A program made the position numbers and the translations under genes. A stretch of DNA of 64,000 nucleotides from Lutibacter profundi. Its GTDB lineage: Bacteria; Bacteroidota; Bacteroidia; Flavobacteriales; Flavobacteriaceae. Under the pieces are notes generated by a model that worked only from the letters and a program-made list of their open reading frames with translations, searched no databases and was not told the DNA's origin. The stretch lies in NCBI RefSeq assembly GCF_001543325.1, contig NZ_CP013355.1:434001-498000 (forward strand), written 5' to 3'. This document shows positions 40,804-48,706 of this stretch, one piece after another; position 1 is the stretch's first letter, and every line of letters starts with the position of its first letter.

Positions 40804-43248
40804 TTAATAATTGTCTACATCAATATTAAACCGGATAGACCGAAATTCTTTGATCGCCTGAAATGTATTTTTTACACGTAATATGTTTTTTTTAGTGACA
40901 ATTAAAGAATGTTTTTGAGGAATTTTCACAATTAATGTTCTAATATAATAATTTCTTATTCTAGAGATAGATGGTATTGAAGGGCCTAAAACATTTTCTT
41001 TAAAAATAGCCGTTAACGATTTACCTAGCCAGTTTGCAGCTTCATCTACCCTATTAAAATCTTTGTGTCGTAATGTTATTTTTATCAATCTAAAAAATGG
41101 AGGATAATGATATTGCCAACGCTCATCTAATTGTTCTTTATACATTTCTTCATAAGAATTAGTAGAAACTTGTTGTAATATTTGATGAAATGGGTTGAAG
41201 GTTTGTATGGCTACTTTTCCCCTTTTTTTAACTCGTCCTGCTCTACCTGAAACTTGTACCATTAATTGATAACTTCTCTCATGAGCTCTAAAATCAGGGA
41301 AATTCAGCATATTGTCAGCATTTAAGATACCTACTAAGGATACGTTTGCAAAATCTAACCCCTTAGAAAGCATTTGTGTACCAACCAAAACATCAATTTC
41401 TTGAGCTTGAAATTTACCTAATATTTTTTGATATCCATATTTTCCACGCGTTGTATCTAAATCCATTCTTCCAATTTTAGCAGTTGGAAATAGTTCTTCT
41501 AGCTCTATCTCAATTTGCTCGGTACCAAAACCTTTGGTGTTTAATTTTTCACTTCCGCAAGCGCTACAATTGTGCAGCATAGATTGGCGATAGCCACAAT
41601 AATGGCAACGCAATTCTTTTTTATAGCTATGAAATGTTAAACTCACATCACATTGTGGACATTGAGGCGAAACACCGCAAGTATCACACTCTACAATAGG
41701 CGCATAACCTCTCCTATTTTGAAATAAAATAACTTGTTCTTTATTTTCGATAGCTTCTGTAATCATCTCTATTAAACGATCAGAGAAATGACCTTTCATC
41801 CTTTTCTTTCGATGCTTCTCTTTAATATTTACCAGTTCAATTTCAGGTAATAATACATTTCCAAAGCGTCTATTTAATTCAACAAACCCATATTTACCCT
41901 GTTGTGCATTGTAGTAACTTTCAATAGAAGGTGTTGCAGAGCCAAGAAGTACTTTTGCGCTATGCATTTTTGCTAAAACTATTGAAGCATCTCTAGCATG
42001 GTATCTTGGAGCAGGGTCATATTGCTTAAAAGACGGTTCATGCTCTTCATCAACAATAATCAATTCTAAACTAGAAAAAGGTAAAAACAATGAAGAACGA
42101 GCCCCCAAAATTAGCTGGGCTTTTTGTTTGTTAGCTATAACATTATTCCAAACTTCAACACGTTCATTCATGGAGTATTTAGAGTGGAAAACCGATAAAT
42201 ATTCTCCAAAATAATATTGTAACCTTTCTATTAGTTGCGTGGTTAAAGCAATCTCAGGCAGCAAGTATAATACCTGCTTGTTGTTTTTAAGTAAAGCTTT
42301 AATTAACTTAACATAAATTTCTGTTTTTCCACTACTTGTAATCCCTTTTAATAAAACTGTTTGTTTGGTTTTAAAATTTTCTTTAATGGTAGTATATGCA
42401 ATTTGTTGATGCTCCGTTAATTCTTTTATTTCTGAAGAATTCCCTGTGAAATTAATCCTGTCTGTCTGAATAAAATAATACTCAAAAACACCCTTATCAA
42501 TCAGTGATTTTATAACTGCTGTTGAACAATTTGATTTTTTTTGAAGTTGGGAAACTTCAATTGGTTTTTTAGTTGCCTTCAGTTGAAAATAAGTTAAAAC
42601 AACATCGCGTTGTTTTTTTGCTCTACTCAAACTTTCTAATAAATCATTTAACTTACTATCTGTACTCCACTCCTCTTTTAAATGAATGTATTTTATTAGT
42701 TTTGGTTTGTATTGTTCATAAATTTGCTCTTTTACCGTAATTACATTTTTTTCAATTAAACGTTTAATAATAGGAAATATAGATTTTTTACCTAAAATCT
42801 CAATTATTTGTTGAATAGAGAGTCGAGACTGGTGTTGTAAAGCTTCAAAAATTAGAAATTCATCACTAGAAAGTATTTCTTCATTTGAAAAGCTTTGAAC
42901 CAATTTAATTTCTGTTTCACTTTCAAGTAAAAATGCAGAAGGCATTGCAGCTCTGTAAACTTCTCCTAAAGAACACATGTAATAATTGGCAATCCATTCC
43001 CAATGTTTCAATTGAAATTCATTTACTATTGGAGTTTCATCTAAAATTTGATGAATATCTTTAGCTTCATAGCCAATTGGTGGTTCATTATGAATTTTGT
43101 ATACCAAAGCTGTGTATACTTTTGATTTGCCAAATTCTACAGCAACACGCATTCCTTTACTTAAAAAAGTAGCTTCTGCCTCAGTTATTTTATAGGTAAA
43201 TAACTTTTGAAGTGGTATTGGTAAAATAACATTTATAAAATAGTTCAA
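40804..43248 (-). CDS. priA: Primosomal protein N' (replication restart helicase PriA)
   Basis: 814 aa. The N-terminal 3' DNA-binding domain (ILPIPLQKLFTYKI, GMRVAVEFGKSKVYTALVY) is followed by helicase motifs: Walker A LLKGITSSGKTEIYVKL, motif II LIIVDEEHEPSFKQ, GSATPSIESYY, and the C-terminal lobe GTQMLSKGLDFANVSLVGILNAD with QVSGRAGR. Eight cysteines between the lobes (CDTCGVSPQCPQC, CHYCG, CSACG) form the two zinc sites. It restarts stalled replication forks. The rpsF operon lies downstream on the same strand but has its own promoter. Confidence 0.96.
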   Translation of the reverse strand: MNYFINVILPIPLQKLFTYKITEAEATFLSKGMRVAVEFGKSKVYTALVYKIHNEPPIGYEAKDIHQILDETPIVNEFQLKHWEWIANYYMCSLGEVYRAAMPSAFLLESETEIKLVQSFSNEEILSSDEFLIFEALQHQSRLSIQQIIEILGKKSIFPIIKRLIEKNVITVKEQIYEQYKPKLIKYIHLKEEWSTDSKLNDLLESLSRAKKQRDVVLTYFQLKATKKPIEVSQLQKKSNCSTAVIKSLIDKGVFEYYFIQTDRINFTGNSSEIKELTEHQQIAYTTIKENFKTKQTVLLKGITSSGKTEIYVKLIKALLKNNKQVLYLLPEIALTTQLIERLQYYFGEYLSVFHSKYSMNERVEVWNNVIANKQKAQLILGARSSLFLPFSSLELIIVDEEHEPSFKQYDPAPRYHARDASIVLAKMHSAKVLLGSATPSIESYYNAQQGKYGFVELNRRFGNVLLPEIELVNIKEKHRKKRMKGHFSDRLIEMITEAIENKEQVILFQNRRGYAPIVECDTCGVSPQCPQCDVSLTFHSYKKELRCHYCGYRQSMLHNCSACGSEKLNTKGFGTEQIEIELEELFPTAKIGRMDLDTTRGKYGYQKILGKFQAQEIDVLVGTQMLSKGLDFANVSLVGILNADNMLNFPDFRAHERSYQLMVQVSGRAGRVKKRGKVAIQTFNPFHQILQQVSTNSYEEMYKEQLDERWQYHYPPFFRLIKITLRHKDFNRVDEAANWLGKSLTAIFKENVLGPSIPSISRIRNYYIRTLIVKIPQKHSLIVTKKNILRVKNTFQAIKEFRSIRFNIDVDNY

Positions 43249-43377
43249 AGCGTCTAAAAATTATTAAAAAGTAAAAGTATTCAAATCAAATCAAAATTAT
43301 ATAAAAATGGTAATTAATGTTACGTATGATGTCTTCAATTTAAAATAATTTTGTTTTTAATTTAAATCAATACACTT

Positions 43378-44403
43378 ATGAGAAAATTTTTATTACTAAC
43401 TATACTAATAACAAGCGTTTTTAGTTGCACAACTAACAAAAAAGAAAAACAACCTAAGGTTGAAGATAATTCGGCATATGTTGCGTTACAAAAAACAGCT
43501 TCATCAATGTTTGGAGTATTGCCAACTTCAGCAAAAAGTAAGGATAACCCATTAACCAAAAAAAAAGTAGCTTTGGGAAAAAAGCTTTTTTTAGATAAAA
43601 GATTGTCTAAAGATAATACTCAGAGTTGCAATACTTGTCATAATTTAAAAACTTATGGTGTTGACAATTTAAGTACTTCACCCGGTAATAATGGAGGTTT
43701 TGGCACAAGAAACTCACCTACAGTTTTTAATGCAGCGCTTCATGTAGCACAGTTTTGGGATGGTAGAGAACCTGATGTTGAAGCACAAGCAGGTGGTCCA
43801 ATTTTAAATCCAGTTGAAATGGCTATGCCTAGTGAAAAAGTTGTTGTGAAACGACTTTCAAAGATTGACGAATACAACAAGTTATTTGCCAAAGTATTTC
43901 CTAATGATAAAGAGCCTATTACCTATAAAAATATTGAGAAAGCAATTGGAGCATTTGAGAGAACACTAATAACGCCTTCACGATTTGATGAATTTATTAA
44001 AGGTGATTTATCGGCTCTTACAACTGAAGAAAAAGAAGGTTTACAATTATTTATAGATAAAGGTTGTGTTGCTTGCCATTCCGGCAATGCAATTGGCGGG
44101 AAAATTTTTCAAAAATTTGGAATTTATGATGACTATTGGAAATATACTAAAAGTAAAAAAATTGATAATGGTAAATTTGATGTTACAAAAAATGAAAATG
44201 ATAAGTATATCTTCAAATCTCCCTCATTAAGAAATATAGAAAAAACATATCCATATTTTCATGATGGTAGTATTAAAGATTTAAAAGAAGCAGTTTCAAT
44301 AATGGCTAAAATACAATTGAATAAAGATTTTTCAGAAAAAGAATTAAATGCTTTGGTACAGTTTTTAAATTCATTAACAGCAAAAATACCTGAAACCATA
44401 TAA
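43378..44403 (+). CDS. Di-haem cytochrome c peroxidase (MauG/CcpA family)
   Basis: 341 aa. A lipoprotein-type signal (TILITSVFSC) anchors it in the envelope. Two haem c sites are seen: SCNTCHNL (about residue 83) and GCVACHSG (about 225). Between them are the CCP landmarks LGKKLFLDKRLSKDNTQSC, GTRNSPTVFNAALH and FWDGREPDVEAQAGGPILNPVEM. The C-terminal FKSPSLRNIEKTYPYFHDGSI is also typical. It reduces periplasmic H2O2 with electrons from cytochromes. Monocistronic; a -7-like TAATTTTG lies at 43346-43353. Confidence 0.93.
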   Translation: MRKFLLLTILITSVFSCTTNKKEKQPKVEDNSAYVALQKTASSMFGVLPTSAKSKDNPLTKKKVALGKKLFLDKRLSKDNTQSCNTCHNLKTYGVDNLSTSPGNNGGFGTRNSPTVFNAALHVAQFWDGREPDVEAQAGGPILNPVEMAMPSEKVVVKRLSKIDEYNKLFAKVFPNDKEPITYKNIEKAIGAFERTLITPSRFDEFIKGDLSALTTEEKEGLQLFIDKGCVACHSGNAIGGKIFQKFGIYDDYWKYTKSKKIDNGKFDVTKNENDKYIFKSPSLRNIEKTYPYFHDGSIKDLKEAVSIMAKIQLNKDFSEKELNALVQFLNSLTAKIPETI

Positions 44404-44536
44404 GCTTAGCATAAAAAATAGATATGATTATAGATGCCCAATATTTTGGGCATTTGTTTTTGGCATACTGTTTGTATTTAAAAGTAATGTGAGTCACTCA
44501 CAACAAAATGAAGTATGAACCTTTAAACTATTTATT

Positions 44537-45640
44537 ATGAGAAACAAGATATTAATATTCGTAACGTTTGTATTTGTTAGTTTAGGTGCTTTTGCAACTA
44601 CAAATACATTAAAACACAATCTTTATAATAATAGTTATGGAGATTCATTCACTTTTGTTGAACGAGGTGTTACATTTTCAGTTTTTCAAAATGGAGAATT
44701 TGATTTTTACATTAATCCAAGAAATGATTTTCAAATAGGTTATCGCAATAGAAATGTGAACATTAGTTTTAATTCAGGCTACAATTATGATGCCTATGTG
44801 CAATATGATGCTTATGGTGCTATTATTCAAGTAGAAGACATTCCTATTTATTATGATTATTACGGTAGAGTTCATCGCATTGGAAACATAAACCTTAGTT
44901 ACCAATATGGAAGGTTAGCCAGATTAGGTGGAATGTTTGTTCATTATGATAATTATGGATATTACTCTTACTATACTGGATATATAAATAATTACAATCG
45001 TACTTATTCATATCACCCGTATCACAATTACTTTTCAAGACCTCTTTTTGAATTTAGAGTTGTAAGTTACAAACCTTATAGAAGCCATTACAACCCAAAT
45101 AGGTATAGATATTATAGAGATCACTCAAGAAATACATATTCTAGAAAAAACTATAAACGAAATGGTTATAATACTAGAAAACGTATAGCTACTAATAGAA
45201 TTCCCAAGCGAAAAAATAACAGCTATAATAACAACACTCGAAGAAATAACACCAGAAGCTATACTTCTTCTAACAGAACAATTAGAAATACACGTAACAG
45301 TAATTTTAATAGCGGTATTAAAAGAAATACAGCTGTTACAAAAACAACTAGAAATACACGTGCTATTACTAATAGAGCAAGAAATATAAAAAGATCAACT
45401 CGAAATTCAGAAAGAGTTGTACAACAAAACCGTAAACCTGTTAGAGTTCAAGAAAGAAAAAGTACAGTTACGAAAAATAAAAGAGCTGTAATTTTTCAAA
45501 ATAAATACAGAAAGAATAGTGTAAAAAGTAAACCTATTAGAACTCTAGAAAGAACTAAAACTATAACAAATAAAAACAGAAACCCTATGCGTAAAGAAAG
45601 AAGTAACAGGGTTGAAAACACAAGAAAAAGAAGAAGTTAA
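44537..45640 (+). CDS. Secreted protein with Tyr-rich domain and very basic Arg/Asn-rich tail
   Basis: 367 aa, family not named by me. Signal peptide (ILIFVTFVFVSLGAFAT). Residues about 35-165 form a beta-rich domain with repeated YDxYGxxxRIGxxxLSYxYGRLxRLGG elements. From about residue 185 to the end the protein is almost entirely Arg, Lys, Asn, Ser and Thr (KRKNNSYNNNTRRNNTRSY, RNTRAITNRARNIKRSTRN), an extreme polycationic, disordered tail. It may bind DNA, polysaccharide or the cell surface; this is inference from charge. Similar N-terminal domains occur in flavobacterial proteins of unknown function. Confidence 0.7.
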   Translation: MRNKILIFVTFVFVSLGAFATTNTLKHNLYNNSYGDSFTFVERGVTFSVFQNGEFDFYINPRNDFQIGYRNRNVNISFNSGYNYDAYVQYDAYGAIIQVEDIPIYYDYYGRVHRIGNINLSYQYGRLARLGGMFVHYDNYGYYSYYTGYINNYNRTYSYHPYHNYFSRPLFEFRVVSYKPYRSHYNPNRYRYYRDHSRNTYSRKNYKRNGYNTRKRIATNRIPKRKNNSYNNNTRRNNTRSYTSSNRTIRNTRNSNFNSGIKRNTAVTKTTRNTRAITNRARNIKRSTRNSERVVQQNRKPVRVQERKSTVTKNKRAVIFQNKYRKNSVKSKPIRTLERTKTITNKNRNPMRKERSNRVENTRKRRS

Positions 45641-45987
45641 TATATTGAATGAGTTAGTTTTAATAAAAAGAGGCTGTCTAAAAAGTGTCATTCTGAATGT
45701 AAATGAAGAATCTCCTTGAAATTAAACACTTACATATCAAGATGTTGAGATTTTTCACTTTGTTCAAAATGACAAGTATAATTGCTTTTCAGACAGCCTC
45801 TTTTTGTTAAAAACACCATTTACCCATTGTGTGTTTTTTAAAGAAATATTAACAAAATAAAATATTATTAAACGGAACAGGTTCTTAACCATATCTAAAA
45901 AAAAGGGTCAGACTTTAATTAAAACCTAACCCAAGTTATTTTTAACTTACACCTTTTCAGGATAGTGCCTAATAACGTAACTTTTAA
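45641..45987. other. Convergent intergenic region with MITE
   Basis: Lies between convergent genes. It contains the MITE (45670-45800) and no ORF. The AAAAA before and TTTTT after the MITE extend its stem so that the transcript would end in a hairpin plus T-tract in either direction; the element may now serve as the bidirectional terminator. Confidence 0.6.
45670..45800. mobile_element. 131-bp MITE, copy 3 (inverted relative to copies 1 and 2)
   Basis: Terminal repeats GAGGCTGTCT / AGACAGCCTC. Reverse complement differs from copy 1 at only two positions that I can find (in the central ATATATAAATG stretch). Flanks TAATAAAAA and TTTTTGTTA are inverted complements except for one base. No transposase is in the window, so it must be moved in trans. 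Confidence 0.85.
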
Positions 45988-47169
45988 TTACAAATCTTCT
46001 TCCTCTTTTGGTGTTTTCTTTTTTGCTTTTTTACTGCCTGCATACATGTCATACCGTACAAATTTACAATTCAAATCGCCATTTTTAACAGGGATTTTTC
46101 TTGAAGTTCTTAAACCAACGTATTTCAAGGCTTCAAAATCTGATGTAATAAACCACACTGTAGAATCTGGATAACCTTGCTTAAGCGTATCTCCTATTTT
46201 TTTATAAAACTCTTGAACATCAATATTTAATCGTTCTCCATAAGGAGGATTGAATAAAATAATTGTTTGCCCAAATACTTCCTTCATTGAATTAAAGAAA
46301 TTTACATGATGTACACCAATAAATTCTTCTAAGTTGGCATTTTCAATATTTTCTTTTGCTTTTCTTATTGCTGAGGGTGCCTTATCAAATCCCATAATTT
46401 TAAAATGAGAACTCCGTATTTTTTTCAATAAAGAATCTTGAATTATAAAGAATAAATCTTCATCGTAATCTATCCATTTTTCAAAACCAAATTCTTTTCT
46501 ATTAATATTTGCAGGAATATTATTTGCAATCATAGCTGCTTCAATTAAAATAGTTCCTGAACCACACATTGGATCAATAAAATTACAATCTCCTGTATAA
46601 CCCGAAAGCAACACCAAACCAGCAGCTAAAACTTCATTAATTGGTGCAATGTTGGTAGAACTTCTATATCCACGTTTATGCAAAGAATCACCAGAACTAT
46701 CTAAAGAAACTGAGCAAAAATCTTTTTGTATATGCACATGTATTTTAAGATCAGGGTGTTTAACATCTACATTGGGTCTTTTATGATATTTATTTCTAAA
46801 ATAATCTGCAATTGCATCTTTAGATTTTAATGAAATATAATGGGAGTTCGTTGTGAAATTATTAGAATTTACTACGGCTCCTATTGAAAAAGTACTATCA
46901 ACACTCAAGTAGTTCTCCCATTCAATTTTCATTAGTTTTTTATATAAATCATCTTCATCTGCAACTCTAAAACGCTTAATAGGTTTTAGTATCCTAATCG
47001 CTGTACGTAAAGCTAAATTTGCCTTATACATAAAACCCTTATCACCTTTGAAAGACACACTTCTAACACCTGCTTCAATATCTTGAGCTCCTAAATTTTT
47101 AAGCTCCGTTACCAATAATTCTTCAAACCCAAACATGGTAGTAGCAACCATTCTAAAATCTCGATTCAT
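45988..47169 (-). CDS. THUMP-domain RNA methyltransferase (RlmL N-terminal type)
   Basis: 393 aa from the ATG at 47169; a 58-residue upstream extension overlaps the divergent gene and is not conserved-looking. The N-terminal ferredoxin-like and THUMP part (RMVATTMFGFEELLVTELKNLGAQDIEAG) is followed by the N6AdoMet_MTase/UPF0020 domain: SAM site FIDPMCGSGTILIEAAM and catalytic NPPYGERL. It probably makes N2-methylguanosine in 23S rRNA. The tail (GSKKAKKKTPKEEEDL) is basic then acidic. Divergent from a SAM methyltransferase gene. Confidence 0.9.
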   Translation of the reverse strand: MNRDFRMVATTMFGFEELLVTELKNLGAQDIEAGVRSVSFKGDKGFMYKANLALRTAIRILKPIKRFRVADEDDLYKKLMKIEWENYLSVDSTFSIGAVVNSNNFTTNSHYISLKSKDAIADYFRNKYHKRPNVDVKHPDLKIHVHIQKDFCSVSLDSSGDSLHKRGYRSSTNIAPINEVLAAGLVLLSGYTGDCNFIDPMCGSGTILIEAAMIANNIPANINRKEFGFEKWIDYDEDLFFIIQDSLLKKIRSSHFKIMGFDKAPSAIRKAKENIENANLEEFIGVHHVNFFNSMKEVFGQTIILFNPPYGERLNIDVQEFYKKIGDTLKQGYPDSTVWFITSDFEALKYVGLRTSRKIPVKNGDLNCKFVRYDMYAGSKKAKKKTPKEEEDL

Positions 47170-47302
47170 TTTTTTAATTTTTGCAAATTTACTGAAAGAT
47201 TTGCTATTAAGTACGTGCTCTAACTTTAAAAGTATAAACTTCTTTAAAACTGATATTATAACTAAAAACAATTTAGTATTTTTGTTAGCAGTCAAAAAAA
47301 TT

Positions 47303-48031
47303 ATGAATAAAAATAAAGATTGGTTTGAATCGTGGTTTAACACGAGATATTATCATATTCTATATGCTCACAGAGATTATTCTGAAGCTCAGAAATTTAT
47401 ACAGAACATTACAACCGTTTTAAATTTAAAAAAAGATGATATATTGTTAGATTTAGGATGTGGAAAAGGGCGTCATGCAATTTATTTAAACGCATTGGGT
47501 TTTCATGTTGTTGGAGCTGATTTATCTAAAAACAGTATTGAATATGCTAAACAATTTGAAAATGAATCGTTAAAATTTATGGAGCACGATATGCGTACCC
47601 CACTTACATCTACCTATAATGCCATTTTTAATTTATTTACAAGTTTTGGTTTTTTTGAAGATGACAATGAAGATATAGCGGTACTTCAACATATAAAAAA
47701 CGGGTTAAAACCTACTGGAAACGCTGTTATAGATTTTATGAATGTAGAGAAAGTTATCTCAAATTTAGTTTCTGAAGAAATCCAAACCATTGAAGGAATT
47801 ACTTTTGAAATAAAAAGATACATACAAAATGGGTTTATTGTTAAAGAAATTAACTTTAACTCAGAAGGCGACCATCATACGTACTTTGAAAAAGTTAAAA
47901 TTTTAGACCTCCCAAAAATTAAAAAATATTTAAAGGCTGTTAATTTTGAAATAAAACATATTTTTGGGAATTATCAATTAGAGAAATTTAATCAGAAAAA
48001 TTCAGATCGTTTAATTTTAGTTTTAGAATGA
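47303..48031 (+). CDS. Class I SAM-dependent methyltransferase
   Basis: 242 aa from the ATG at 47303; the longer frame to 47135 overlaps the divergent gene. SAM-binding motif I is DILLDLGCGKGRHAIYLNALGFHVVGADLS (about 48-77), motif II is near MEHDMRTPL and motif IV near AIFNLFTSFGFFEDD. The fold is of the Methyltransf_25/11 type; the substrate is unknown. Its stop overlaps the start of the ZIP transporter by 4 nt (ATGA), so the two are translated together. Confidence 0.88.
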   Translation: MNKNKDWFESWFNTRYYHILYAHRDYSEAQKFIQNITTVLNLKKDDILLDLGCGKGRHAIYLNALGFHVVGADLSKNSIEYAKQFENESLKFMEHDMRTPLTSTYNAIFNLFTSFGFFEDDNEDIAVLQHIKNGLKPTGNAVIDFMNVEKVISNLVSEEIQTIEGITFEIKRYIQNGFIVKEINFNSEGDHHTYFEKVKILDLPKIKKYLKAVNFEIKHIFGNYQLEKFNQKNSDRLILVLE

Positions 48032-48699
48032 CATACATTGCTCTTATATTATCAGTTTTAGTGGGGCTTGCAATTGTTTTTGGTTTAAAACCAAATAACA
48101 AGACTATTCAATTGTTATTAGCTTTTAGTGGAGCTTATTTACTCTCTATCTCCATTCTTCATCTATTACCTGAAGTTTATACAACTAAAGAGGTTAATGT
48201 TGGATTATTTATACTTATTGGGTTGCTATTACAGCTCATTTTAGATTTTTTTTCAAAAGGAGCAGAACATGGTCATATTCATGAAAAAAAGAATACCATT
48301 TTTCCTTGGGCTTTATTTATAAGTTTAAGTATTCATGCTTTTATGGAAGGTATTCCTTTAGCTCATAATCTTCATCATGAGCGTTTACTATGGGCTATTG
48401 TTGTTCATAAAATACCTATATCTATAATACTTGGAACTTTTTTTGTAAATTCAAACATTCCAAAATTTAATGCAATCGCATTTTTGTTACTATTTTCATT
48501 GATGTCTCCATTAGGAAGTTTAGCAGGTGAAAATTTTCATTTTTTAACAATTTATAAAACTGAAATCACAGCCATTATTATTGGAATATTTTTACATATT
48601 TCAACAATTATACTATTTGAGTCTTCAAAAGATCACACATTTAACCTTTTTAAATTTATTGCTATATTAATTGGAATGTTTGTGGCCTATTTAGTATAA
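48028..48699 (+). CDS. ZIP-family metal transporter
   Basis: 223 aa, about eight membrane helices. The ZIP signature is in helices 4 and 5: LSIHAFMEGIPLAHNL (HxxxEG) and WAIVVHKIPISIILG (H..P), the binuclear metal site. The histidine-rich loop GAEHGHIHEKK (about 78-88) precedes helix 4 as in zinc importers. Expected to move Zn2+ or Fe2+ into the cytoplasm. Overlaps the methyltransferase gene by 4 nt. Convergent with recQ, 7 nt apart. Confidence 0.9.
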   Translation: MTYIALILSVLVGLAIVFGLKPNNKTIQLLLAFSGAYLLSISILHLLPEVYTTKEVNVGLFILIGLLLQLILDFFSKGAEHGHIHEKKNTIFPWALFISLSIHAFMEGIPLAHNLHHERLLWAIVVHKIPISIILGTFFVNSNIPKFNAIAFLLLFSLMSPLGSLAGENFHFLTIYKTEITAIIIGIFLHISTIILFESSKDHTFNLFKFIAILIGMFVAYLV

Positions 48700-48706
48700 T
48701 TTTTAT

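Noticed and set aside
47135-47343. Long N-terminal extensions of the two divergent methyltransferases
   Set aside because: Both extensions read across each other's promoter and are hydrophobic or low-complexity; ATGs at 47169 and 47303 start at the conserved sequence.
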